From contig NZ_QENY01000015.1 in NCBI RefSeq assembly GCF_003096815.1, positions 1 through 64,000 of the forward strand: DNA of 64,000 nucleotides. Reading direction: 5' to 3'. The notes beneath the pieces were generated by a model. That model was not told the DNA's origin. It ran no database searches and saw only the letters and a program-made list of their open reading frames with translations. Each line of letters begins with the position of its first letter. Position 1 is the first letter of the stretch. Both the position numbers and the translations under genes were made by a program. This DNA comes from Hallella colorans (GTDB lineage Bacteria > Bacteroidota > Bacteroidia > Bacteroidales > Bacteroidaceae). This document shows positions 56,298 through 64,000 of the stretch, one piece after another.

Positions 56298-57005
56298 ATG
56301 AAAAAACTCTTTTTTACCCTTGCCATCACCAGCGCAGTCGTGGCATCGCGCGCCCAAAGCGAAGTAAGGACCCTGTCCATCACGCCAAGAGTGGGCACCA
56401 TTTTTTCCAACATCTCAAACGAATCGATGGGCTTGGGACTTCCTGGCAACTTAAGCAAAGGCAAAACCAAGGTGGGCCTTTGGGCCGGAGCTGACGCGCG
56501 CTACCAAGCCACCGCAACCTTGGCTTTCTCCGTCGGCGCATACTATGAGCGCATGGGCTGCCGATACGACGACACCGACCTGACACAAGCTACAGCCGGT
56601 AAGCACATCGCTTTTAAGAACAACTACTTCCACTTGAACTATCTCGGCATGCCTGTTATGGCTCATCTCTACGTGGCCAAGGGCTTGGCCATCAACGTTG
56701 GCGCGCGAGTGGCTTTCTTGTTAAGCAACACCATGCACTCTGAGGAGACCTCGGTAACCATTGGCGAGGATGGAAGCTACACCTACGCAAGGAATGTGGA
56801 CGTGATGAACGCGGAGAACAAATTTGTAGAAAAAACAGACATAAGCGTTCCGATAGGTGTCTCTTACGAGCGTCAAAACGTGGTGTTGGACGCGCGATAC
56901 TCGTTCGGGCTAACCAATCTGTACAAAGGATCGCTTGACAAAAAATGCAAAAACAGGGGCGTGACAGTATCCGTTGGCTACAAATTCGACTTGACGAATT
57001 TGTAA
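56298..57005 (+). CDS. outer-membrane beta-barrel protein (porin-like)
   Basis: A 235-residue exported protein of the outer-membrane beta-barrel type common in Bacteroidota. The signal peptide covers about residues 1-20 (VVASRAQS). The mature part alternates hydrophobic and polar residues (TPRVGTIFSNIS, GLWAGADARYQATATLAFSVG split, GYKFDLTNL at the end), predicting about eight strands. No plug or enzymatic domain is present. An in-frame ATG two codons upstream is an alternative start. Function is unknown. It is monocistronic and no promoter box was found. Confidence 0.78.
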   Translation: MKKLFFTLAITSAVVASRAQSEVRTLSITPRVGTIFSNISNESMGLGLPGNLSKGKTKVGLWAGADARYQATATLAFSVGAYYERMGCRYDDTDLTQATAGKHIAFKNNYFHLNYLGMPVMAHLYVAKGLAINVGARVAFLLSNTMHSEETSVTIGEDGSYTYARNVDVMNAENKFVEKTDISVPIGVSYERQNVVLDARYSFGLTNLYKGSLDKKCKNRGVTVSVGYKFDLTNL

Positions 57006-57224
57006 CCCACCATCTATCAAAGCGGACAAGACCACGCCAACGCTTAACGCTTGATCCATGCCGCCCCAAACGCAAACACATGGACACGCCACGAAAGACG
57101 CCGCATATTCAAGAAAAAATACCAAAAAAAGTTACTTGCAAAACGCTTGTTTTAGAATGTTTTTAGCAGAGAACCATAGCCCTCAAGCGCCAAACGCGGA
57201 CGATTTGCCCATGCGTCACCATGC

Positions 57225-57334
57225 GTTAGGTATCTAATGGCGTGGCGTATAGGCTCGAAACGCGACATGAACAAGGCTTAAACGGAGCGTGATTAGAGCC
57301 TAATCGGAACGCGAATAGGCCTTAAACGCGAAGG
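57225..57334. repeat. 22-bp phased palindrome array E (five units)
   Basis: Units begin at 57225, 57247, 57269, 57291 and 57313, exactly 22 bp apart, with a decayed unit at 57203. The unit at 57291 has the perfect palindrome GATTAGAGCCTAATC. A TTTGT motif begins at 57476, 163 bp after the start of the last unit. The array lies in the 637-bp gap between convergent genes, so it cannot be there only for transcription initiation. The rest of the gap includes a GC-rich stretch (57520-57640) with no supported gene. Confidence 0.87.
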
Positions 57335-57642
57335 CGAAGCTGTATTCTCCGTGCGCGTTTTCTGCCGTATCTCCACAACAATCTGTTTTATAGCCGATTA
57401 AGAAACACGGCCCATTTTGGCGATATTTGGAGCAATCTACTTATAATTTTCAAATATGGCTAAAATAAAGGGGCGTTTGTACTTTTTTTTCAAAACGTTG
57501 AAATTACCCGCCAACGCTTGCGAAAGAGCGCGCGCGACCACCGCGCGGCAACAATCGGCAAGGGCAAAGGCACGCCATCGCCCTTCACAAGCTAACACAT
57601 TCAGCGCCACCCAGACCAACGGGGCGATACCTGCCGGCCCTG

Positions 57643-58122
57643 TCACTCTGGATAAACGAGGTTCTCGGGCTTGATGTTCTCGAGCACTTCGGTGAGGAAT
57701 TTGCGCGACTCCCACTTGGCCATAGGCAGGTCATGGAGCAGGTAGTTACCACAATCGCGAGGCCCGGCGCCAGGTATATCCCCCTCGTAATCGGCCACGA
57801 AACGAAACGTGCGTTTCATCAAGTCTACAATATCGCGCGACTCCAAGTCGCCGCGAAGCAACAGATAGTTGCCCGTCAGACACCCCATAGGGCCCCAATA
57901 GATGACCCTCTCTTTCCATTCAGGATCGTTTCTGAGGTAGGTTGCGGCCAAATGTTCCATGGCATGGATGGCGCCATTGTGCAACACGGGCTCGCGGTTA
58001 GGTTCTTTCATGCGAATGTCAAAAGTGGTGACCACCTCGCCACCAACCTCATCCTTGCGCGAAACATAGATGCCCCGCAAGAGTTTCTCGTGATTTATCG
58101 TAAACGATGGAATTTTTTTCAT
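57643..58122 (-). CDS. luxS: S-ribosylhomocysteine lyase
   Basis: A 159-residue LuxS, which splits S-ribosylhomocysteine into homocysteine and the autoinducer-2 precursor DPD. Metal ligands are H53 and H57 in IHAMEHLAA and C124 in GPRDCGNY; catalytic residues are E56 and C81 (GPMGCLTGN). Length is standard. It lies 36 bp after mtnN, which makes its substrate, so the two genes form a complete activated-methyl recycling unit. Whether AI-2 is used for signalling cannot be told. Confidence 0.96.
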   Translation of the reverse strand: MKKIPSFTINHEKLLRGIYVSRKDEVGGEVVTTFDIRMKEPNREPVLHNGAIHAMEHLAATYLRNDPEWKERVIYWGPMGCLTGNYLLLRGDLESRDIVDLMKRTFRFVADYEGDIPGAGPRDCGNYLLHDLPMAKWESRKFLTEVLENIKPENLVYPE

Positions 58123-58158
58123 GATAGTATGGTTTAGTTGTTATTATATCCCTAAGAT

Positions 58159-58857
58159 TTACAGGATGGCGCGAAGAAAGGCTTTGGTAACCTCGAAGCT
58201 CCCCTCTGCCATGCGGTTCCAGAAGTCAAAATATTGCGCCGCCTTGTCGTCTTTTAGTGGTACGTCGCTGATAACGCGAAATGATATGAACGGCGTTTGG
58301 TAGATATGGCATGCCTGCGCGATGGAACAGCTCTCCATGTCTACGGCCAGGGCTTCAGGAAATCGCCCCAGTATGGCGCGCATCTTCTCCTTGTCGTCCA
58401 CAAACCATTCACCGCTCACGGTCAGGCCAGCCCTCACCCGTACAGCCGATTTGCCGGTGTTAAGCGACAAAGCCTTTTCCACCAACTCCTTGGGCGACTT
58501 GTACCGGGCGGGCATACCCATAATTTGGCCATACTCCACCTCGCTGCCACAATAGGCGTCATGATAGACACAGGCCTCGCCCACCACAACGTCGAGCGGA
58601 TTTAGCTCCACGCTGGCTCCACCAGCGACACCCGTGGAGATGACAAGGTCAGGACGGTAGCCATCTATCATCTCAACGGCACCAATGGCCGAGTTGACTT
58701 TTCCGATGCCACATTGCTGCAAGATAACGTCCGCGCCATCCAGTTTGCCAACAACAAAATCCTTGAAACGACGGCGCTCCACATGTGCGTCATCAAGCAA
58801 TGTCCTAAGTTGCGCGAACTCTTTGTCCATCGCAACGATAATTCCAATTCTATTCAT
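58159..58857 (-). CDS. mtnN: 5'-methylthioadenosine/S-adenosylhomocysteine nucleosidase
   Basis: A 232-residue MTA/SAH nucleosidase (Pfs). The N-terminus MNRIGIIVAMDKEF carries the catalytic Glu13; AVDMESCSIAQ (about 174-184) holds the purine- and ribose-binding Met-Glu, and VISDVPLKDD (about 198-207) the catalytic Asp. It hydrolyses SAH to adenine and S-ribosylhomocysteine for LuxS downstream. The ATG is only 5 bp from the end of the TAnnTTTG box; the next ATG would delete the first strand, so the transcript is probably leaderless. Confidence 0.95.
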   Translation of the reverse strand: MNRIGIIVAMDKEFAQLRTLLDDAHVERRRFKDFVVGKLDGADVILQQCGIGKVNSAIGAVEMIDGYRPDLVISTGVAGGASVELNPLDVVVGEACVYHDAYCGSEVEYGQIMGMPARYKSPKELVEKALSLNTGKSAVRVRAGLTVSGEWFVDDKEKMRAILGRFPEALAVDMESCSIAQACHIYQTPFISFRVISDVPLKDDKAAQYFDFWNRMAEGSFEVTKAFLRAIL

Positions 58858-58861
58858 ACCG

Positions 58862-58869
58862 CAAATTTA
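58862..58869 (-). promoter_or_regulatory. -7 promoter box for mtnN-luxS (TAAATTTG)
   Basis: A TAnnTTTG match on the minus strand ending 5 bp before the mtnN ATG. It is divergent from the YfhO promoter. Confidence 0.65.
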
Positions 58870-58930
58870 CAAAAAATGAAGCGTTCCTTACTTTTAACGA
58901 TTAACTTTTAACTATTCAGTAAAAAATATA

Positions 58931-58938
58931 TACCTTTG
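58931..58938 (+). promoter_or_regulatory. -7 promoter box for the YfhO-family gene (TACCTTTG)
   Basis: A TAnnTTTG match ending 33 bp before the ATG at 58971; it excludes the longer GTG-initiated frame. Confidence 0.65.
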
Positions 58939-58970
58939 TGACATCAATAATTAATGCACACACCATACTT

Positions 58971-61469
58971 ATGGAAACCTTGAAAAAATGTCTGCCAGAC
59001 TTGATGGCAGTGCTCTTGTTTGCCATCATCTCGTTCGCCTATTTCACACCCGCCACGTTTGAGGGGCGCATACTGTACCAGCACGACTCATCGGCGGGCA
59101 GGGGCGCTGGGCAAGAAGCCAAGGAATACATGGAACGAACGGGAGAGCGCACCCGATGGACAAACGCCACCTTCAGTGGCATGCCCACATACCAAACATC
59201 GCCATCATACAAGAGCACCGACATACTGAACAAGGCCTCCAACCTGTACCACTTGTGGTTGCCCGACTATGTGTGGTACGTGTTCGCGTATCTTTTGGGC
59301 TTCTATATCATGTTGAGGGCTTTTGATTTCAGGCAGCATCTGGCGGCGCTTGGCGCCATCGTATGGGCGTTTTCAAGCTATTTCTTCATTATCATTGCAG
59401 CCGGACACATTTGGAAAGTATGGGCGTTGGCCTTCTTGCCGCCCATGATAGGCGGCATGGCGCTGGCCTATCGAGGCAAATACTTGTGGGGATTTGTCGT
59501 CACGGCAATCTTCGCCGCTTTTGAGGTGAACGCCAACCACGTGCAGATGACATACTATTACCTGTTCGTCATTTTCTTAATGGTCATTGCCTGGCTCGTC
59601 ATGGCTATCCGACAAGGACAGATGGCGCGTTTTTGGAAAGCGTCCTTGGTGGCCCTGGCAGGCGGATTGATAGGTATATGCCTCAATCTGTCAAACCTTT
59701 ACCACACGTGGCAATACTCCAAAGAAACCATGCGAGGCAAGAGTGAATTGGTGAAGAAAGACGGGGCCAACCAAACAAGCAGCGGGCTTGATAGAGACTA
59801 TATCACCCAATGGAGCTATGGCATAGGAGAGACATGGACCCTGTTGGTGCCCAACGTGAAAGGCGGGGCAAGCGTGCCACTGGCGCAAAACGCCAAGGCC
59901 ATGGAAAAAGCCGATCCCAATTTTATACAGATTTATCAACAGATGGGGCAATACTGGGGTGAGCAACCCGGCACCAGTGGGCCCGTATACGTGGGCGCCT
60001 TCGTGCTCATGCTGTTCTTCTTGGCGCTGTTTATCGTCAAGGGTCCCATGAAATGGGCGCTGCTGGCGGCCACTATCATATCCATCACGCTGTCTTGGGG
60101 GCGTAACTTCATGTGGCTCACCAATCTCTTTATAGACTACATGCCCATGTACGCCAAATTCAGGACCGTAGCCTCCATACTTGTCATAGCTGAGTTTACG
60201 ATACCACTATTAGCAATGATGGCACTGAAAAAAATCATCGACAAACCCGAAACACTCGCCCAAAACATGAAGTGGGTATACACGAGTTTTGCCCTTACCG
60301 GTGGCGTGGCGTTACTGTTCTATTTGGCGCCAACACTCTTTTTCCCTAACTATATATCGAGCGCGGAGTCCCAAGCCCTGTCGCAGATACCACAAGAATA
60401 CCTCGTTCCGCTGAAAACAAACTTGGCAACCATGCGCGAGGCCATTTTCAAGGCAGACGCACTACGGTCGTTTGCCATCGTGGCGGTGGGCACCCTGCTG
60501 CTGCTACTCTTCAAGGCGAAAAAACTGAACGGCAAGTTATTGGTGAGCTGCATCGCCCTGCTGTGCCTTGTGGACATGTGGCAGGTAAACAAACGCTATC
60601 TATACGACGACATGTTCGTGGAAAAGAGCGTACGCGACACGCCACAACCCATGACGGCCACCGACAGGCAAATTTTACGTGACAAGGCGTTGGACTATCG
60701 CGTGCTGAACCTTGCGTCGAATACTTTCAACGAGAACGAGACGTCTTATTATCACAAAAGCATCGGCGGTTACCACCCGGCTAAACTGCGCAGATACCAA
60801 GAAATGATAGAGGCCTACATCGCACCGGAAATGCAAAAAATAGCGCCCGCCATCACCAATGCGGATGGAGACATGACCAAAGTGGACGGAGACTCCATCT
60901 ATCCTGTAATCAACATGCTCAACGCCAAATACTTTATACTCGGCCTTCAGAACGGACAGACTGTGCCAATACAGAACCCATACGCGGCAGGAAACGCATG
61001 GTTCGTGGACAAACTGACCTACGTGGACAACGCAAACGAGGAAATCGAGACCGTGGGCAAAATCAACCTGAAACACGAGGCCGTGGCCGACAAGGCATTT
61101 GAGAGCCAACTCGGGCGAGCCAAGCCACAGCAAGGCACCTCCATTGTCACGCTCAAGGCCTACGAGCCCAACGCCCTTAATTACGAGGTGAACTCCGAAA
61201 AAGGAGGCGTGATAGTATTCTCAGAGATATATTATCCCGGCTGGACCGTCACCGTGGACAACCAACCCGCGGAATTGGGACGGGTGAACTACGTGCTGAG
61301 AGCCATGAGCGTTAAGCCCGGCAAGCACGAAGTGACAATGAGTTTCCACCCAGCCTCCATACGAAAGACAGAGGCCGTAGCCTACACTTCGTACGGCATA
61401 TTGTTGCTTCTCATCGCCATTGGGTTGCTCGTGGAATGGAAAAAACGCAAGAAAGGGGCAAAAGCATAG
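58971..61469 (+). CDS. YfhO-like multispan membrane protein
   Basis: An 832-residue membrane protein resembling the YfhO family (GT-C-like fold; linked to lipoteichoic acid glycosylation in Firmicutes, undefined in Bacteroidota). About 12-13 helices are seen: one at 12-33, a cluster from about 95 to 260, several between 340 and 535, and a last one at about 800-822. A large extracytoplasmic domain at about 535-795 ends with FSEIYYPGWTVTVDN, a family hallmark. It shares a transcript with the GSCFA gene 60 bp downstream. Confidence 0.82.
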   Translation: METLKKCLPDLMAVLLFAIISFAYFTPATFEGRILYQHDSSAGRGAGQEAKEYMERTGERTRWTNATFSGMPTYQTSPSYKSTDILNKASNLYHLWLPDYVWYVFAYLLGFYIMLRAFDFRQHLAALGAIVWAFSSYFFIIIAAGHIWKVWALAFLPPMIGGMALAYRGKYLWGFVVTAIFAAFEVNANHVQMTYYYLFVIFLMVIAWLVMAIRQGQMARFWKASLVALAGGLIGICLNLSNLYHTWQYSKETMRGKSELVKKDGANQTSSGLDRDYITQWSYGIGETWTLLVPNVKGGASVPLAQNAKAMEKADPNFIQIYQQMGQYWGEQPGTSGPVYVGAFVLMLFFLALFIVKGPMKWALLAATIISITLSWGRNFMWLTNLFIDYMPMYAKFRTVASILVIAEFTIPLLAMMALKKIIDKPETLAQNMKWVYTSFALTGGVALLFYLAPTLFFPNYISSAESQALSQIPQEYLVPLKTNLATMREAIFKADALRSFAIVAVGTLLLLLFKAKKLNGKLLVSCIALLCLVDMWQVNKRYLYDDMFVEKSVRDTPQPMTATDRQILRDKALDYRVLNLASNTFNENETSYYHKSIGGYHPAKLRRYQEMIEAYIAPEMQKIAPAITNADGDMTKVDGDSIYPVINMLNAKYFILGLQNGQTVPIQNPYAAGNAWFVDKLTYVDNANEEIETVGKINLKHEAVADKAFESQLGRAKPQQGTSIVTLKAYEPNALNYEVNSEKGGVIVFSEIYYPGWTVTVDNQPAELGRVNYVLRAMSVKPGKHEVTMSFHPASIRKTEAVAYTSYGILLLLIAIGLLVEWKKRKKGAKA

Positions 61470-61529
61470 GACCGACAAGGTGGCTCATACGACACAAGAA
61501 ACCATAACGCGCGTGGAAACACAAAAGAA

Positions 61530-62372
61530 ATGGAGTTTAGGACAAAAGTAGAAATAACACCAAACGAATGGAAAATAGAGCCACGAGAGCGAATGTTGTT
61601 CGTAGGTTCGTGTTTTGCCGACAACATGGGCAAGCGTTTTCAGGAGAACAAATTTCGCGCCACGGTGAACCCATACGGCGTGATGTATAATCCGGCGAGC
61701 GTTCTACATACCGTGGAGAGACTTTGCGACGAGCGTCTTATGCCCTTCGACCCGAACAAAACAGGCACGGCCGTTTTTACCCTCGGCACCAACCACGTGT
61801 ACATACTCAAAGAGACGGGAGAAATTGTGGACAATTGTCGCAAGAGGCCTCAATGCCTTTTCGAGGAGCGAACGCTTGGTGTTGGGGAGTGCGAAGACTA
61901 TCTGCGCAAAGCCATTCGATGCATCCACCAACAGTTTCCGCTTGTGAGATTTGTGTTGACAGTAAGTCCCATACGCTACAAGAAATATGGCTACCACGGC
62001 AGTAGGGTGTCAAAAGCCACACTTTTGCTCGCCATAGACAAACTCTTGGATAGTCCTGCCACCCCAAACCATGATGCGGAAACATGGCGTGCGACCTACT
62101 TTCCCGCCTACGAAATAGTAGACGACGAATTGCGCGACTACCGTTTCTACGCCCCTGACATGCTCCATCCCACCGAGCAAGCGGTCGACTACATCTATGA
62201 GCGCATGGCGGAAACTTTTTTTTCAGAAGCCACTGTCAATTTCATAAAAGCATGGAGACCCATCAAAGACGCGTTGGCGCACAAGCCTTTCAATCCAGAC
62301 AGCGAAGAGTACCAAGCCTTTTTAAAAGATGCCAAGCGGCGGGAGCAAGAACTGATGAGCCATTACGAATAA
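61530..62372 (+). CDS. GSCFA domain protein
   Basis: A 280-residue protein with the family motif VGSCFADNMG at about residues 25-34, followed by RFVLTVSPIRYKKYGYHGSR (about 139-158) and the DMLHPTEQAVDYIY block (about 209-222). The Gly-Ser-Cys/Asp-His arrangement is like SGNH/GDSL esterases, so the serine in GSC and the DxxH-type LHP motif may form an active site. No signal peptide is seen. It follows the YfhO-family gene and is ended by a strong hairpin. Substrate unknown. Confidence 0.85.
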   Translation: MEFRTKVEITPNEWKIEPRERMLFVGSCFADNMGKRFQENKFRATVNPYGVMYNPASVLHTVERLCDERLMPFDPNKTGTAVFTLGTNHVYILKETGEIVDNCRKRPQCLFEERTLGVGECEDYLRKAIRCIHQQFPLVRFVLTVSPIRYKKYGYHGSRVSKATLLLAIDKLLDSPATPNHDAETWRATYFPAYEIVDDELRDYRFYAPDMLHPTEQAVDYIYERMAETFFSEATVNFIKAWRPIKDALAHKPFNPDSEEYQAFLKDAKRREQELMSHYE

Positions 62373-62377
62373 ACAAA

Positions 62378-62409
62378 CGGGCTTGTCCAGCATGCGCCAG
62401 ACAAGCCCG
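62378..62409 (+). terminator. hairpin after the GSCFA gene
   Basis: A perfect 10-bp stem CGGGCTTGTC / GACAAGCCCG with a 12-nt loop, followed by AATTAACT. Confidence 0.7.
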
Positions 62410-62454
62410 AATTAACTAAATTCAAAATAAATGATAATAAAAGTCTGTGTTTAT

Positions 62455-62471
62455 ACTTACGAGACGTAAGT
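62455..62471 (-). terminator. short hairpin after typA
   Basis: A 7-bp stem ACTTACG / CGTAAGT with a triloop; on the minus strand a TTTTATT tract lies 12 nt further on. A weak candidate. Confidence 0.4.
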
Positions 62472-62497
62472 GTAAAATCATGGATTTAAATATTCCA

Positions 62498-64000
62498 TCA
62501 TTCCTTGTTTGAGCGTTTACGCTCCAAGTGGTCGAGTATAATCTTTCGCATACGCATACTCTTAGGCGTCACCTCCACATACTCATCCTCCTTGATATAT
62601 TCCAAACATTCCTCCAAACTCATCACCACTTTTGGAATGATACGCGCCTTGTCATCCGAACCTGAAGCGCGAACGTTGGTGAGCTGCTTGGCTTTCGTGA
62701 CATTTACTACAAGGTCATTGTCGTGCACATGCTCTCCAACCACCTGGCCTCCGTAAACCTCCTCGCCCGGGTCTATGAAGAATTTGCCACGATCTTGCAA
62801 TTTATCTATGGAATAAGCGAACGCCGTTCCTGTCTCCATGGCTACCATAGAACCATTAATACGACGCACTATGTCGCCCTTGTACGGCTGATACTCCTTA
62901 AACCGATGGGCCATAATGGCCTCGCCCTGACTGGCTGTAAGCACATTGGTGCGCAAGCCAATGATGCCACGCGAGGGTATGTCAAACGTGATATTGACGC
63001 GATCACCCTCTGGATCCATGCTCGTAAGCTCTCCCTTGCGACGTGTCACCATGTCGACCATTTTACTGGAATAGTCTTGCGGCACATTGATATCAAGCTC
63101 TTCCACGGGCTCACATCTCACACCATCTATCTCCTTGTAAATCACTTGCGGTTGCCCAACTTGTAACTCAAAGCCCTCGCGGCGCATGGTTTCGACCAAT
63201 ACAGAGAGGTGCAGCACGCCTCGACCACTCACTATCCACTTGTCTGTAGAGTCCTCCATCTGGCTCACTCGCAAGGCCAAGTTTTTCTCCAACTCGTTTT
63301 TTAAACGGTCTCCGATTTGACGAGAGGTGCAGTATTTGCCTTCCTTCCCAAAGAAAGGAGAGTCGTTAATCGTAAACAACATACTCATCGTTGGCTCGTC
63401 CACGGCTATCGGAGGCAACGCCTCGGGATTTTCATAATCAGCGATAGTGTCACCAATCTCAAAACGTTCCAACCCTACCACGGCGCAAATGTCTCCACTT
63501 TCAACCTCTTTTGTGCGTTTGTGTCCTATTCCCTCAAAAGTATGAAGTTCCTTTATCTTGGTCTTTTCGGTTGTTCCATCGCGATGGCAAATAGTAATGT
63601 TCATTCCATCTTTAAGCACGCCACGATGTACGCGGCCTACCGCGATACGGCCCGTATAGTTGCTATAGTCAAGAGAAGTGATAAGCATTTGTGGCGTGCC
63701 ATCAATGTGTTTAGGAGCTGGAATAGACTCCACGATTTTGTCCAAGAGATATTCTATGTTATCAGTTGGTTTCTTCCAATCGTCACTCATCCAGCCATTC
63801 TTGGCAGATCCATAAACCACTGGGAAGTCAAGTTGATCTTCGGTAGCGTTCAAATCGCACATTAAATCGAAGACCATCTCGTATACTTGTTCCGGCCTGC
63901 AATTGGGTTTATCCACCTTGTTAACCACCACGATGGGCTTAAGACCTATCTGAAGAGCTTTTTGAAGTACGAAACGCGTCTGCGGCATAGGCCCTTCGAA
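62498..64000 (-). CDS. typA: ribosome-associated GTPase TypA/BipA (5' part outside the window)
   Basis: The C-terminal 500 or so residues of TypA/BipA; family length is about 600, so roughly 100 N-terminal residues with the P-loop lie beyond the right edge. The visible part begins at FEGPMPQTRFVL, then G4 VVNKVDKPN, the beta-barrel domain 2 (about 95 residues), elongation-factor-like domains 3 and 4 (SGRGVLHLSVLVETMRREGF), and the BipA-specific C-terminal domain (SRGIIGLRTNVLTASQGEA, DPGEEVYGGQVVGE). It assists ribosome assembly and stress adaptation. Confidence 0.94.
   Translation of the reverse strand, partial: FEGPMPQTRFVLQKALQIGLKPIVVVNKVDKPNCRPEQVYEMVFDLMCDLNATEDQLDFPVVYGSAKNGWMSDDWKKPTDNIEYLLDKIVESIPAPKHIDGTPQMLITSLDYSNYTGRIAVGRVHRGVLKDGMNITICHRDGTTEKTKIKELHTFEGIGHKRTKEVESGDICAVVGLERFEIGDTIADYENPEALPPIAVDEPTMSMLFTINDSPFFGKEGKYCTSRQIGDRLKNELEKNLALRVSQMEDSTDKWIVSGRGVLHLSVLVETMRREGFELQVGQPQVIYKEIDGVRCEPVEELDINVPQDYSSKMVDMVTRRKGELTSMDPEGDRVNITFDIPSRGIIGLRTNVLTASQGEAIMAHRFKEYQPYKGDIVRRINGSMVAMETGTAFAYSIDKLQDRGKFFIDPGEEVYGGQVVGEHVHDNDLVVNVTKAKQLTNVRASGSDDKARIIPKVVMSLEECLEYIKEDEYVEVTPKSMRMRKIILDHLERKRSNKE

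Noticed and set aside
57437..57715. 92-codon minus-strand frame overlapping the luxS end
   Set aside because: It overlaps luxS out of frame and owes its length to a local GC-rich stretch.

Overview
The window looks like chromosome from a member of the Bacteroidota, most likely a Prevotella-like species (Prevotellaceae). The reasons are Bacteroidota-type promoters (-7 box TAnnTTTG, usually 15-50 bp before a start codon), a type IX secretion gene (porQ), a MurF-alanine racemase fusion, GSCFA, DUF4954 and YfhO-family genes, two TonB-dependent receptors, and a TPP riboswitch in front of a receptor-pnuT pair. No rRNA, insertion sequence, CRISPR array, phage or integrative element was recognised. 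One tRNA is present.

Layout. Positions 0.3-5.4 kb (minus strand) hold an energy-transduction cluster: tonB, a polyprenyl synthase, tatD, tRNA-Ser(GGA), then a translationally coupled ExbB / four-TM protein / ExbD / ExbD operon. A divergent promoter pair near 5.5 kb starts porQ-cmk on the plus strand. From 7.4 to 25.3 kb come a small lytic transglycosylase, a very large alpha-2-macroglobulin-like protein with a DUF1573 partner, ispH, clpB, an OPT transporter, a UvrD helicase with an embedded DEDDh exonuclease, and a small HExxH protein. From 25.4 to 40 kb: nagB, hflX, a DUF4954 protein, an M16 peptidase, class I fumarase, the thiamine uptake unit (riboswitch, receptor, PnuT) and an uncharacterised 350-residue protein. 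From 40.5 to 50.7 kb: a second TonB receptor, dnaA, an amidase-mlaD pair, a class II (B12-dependent) ribonucleotide reductase with folB, and a nitroreductase. From 51 to 64 kb: an orphan PTS EIIC permease with a KduI isomerase that carries a signal peptide, murF-alr, an outer-membrane beta-barrel protein, mtnN-luxS, a YfhO-GSCFA pair, and the 3' part of typA.

The most unusual structure is non-coding. Every intergenic stretch longer than 450 bp (five of five) contains one array of five or six degenerate units spaced at exactly 22 bp, starting near 8364, 19639, 26572, 40215 and 57225. The unit core is an imperfect palindrome, GATTA-N5-TAATC. The spacing stays fixed while the sequence drifts. 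Downstream, a TTTGT motif lies exactly 163 bp from the start of the last unit in four arrays, and 163-22 bp in the fifth. I do not recognise this family. I read it as a phased protein-binding array or a dispersed non-coding element; that is inference. A single isolated unit sits just upstream of the dnaA promoter.

The genes mostly serve housekeeping and envelope functions: TonB/ExbBD energise the outer-membrane receptors, PorQ belongs to type IX secretion, MurF-Alr, the amidase and MlaD maintain the envelope, and MtnN-LuxS recycle S-adenosylhomocysteine. Start codons were adjusted in several genes where a longer open frame would begin before the predicted transcription start.
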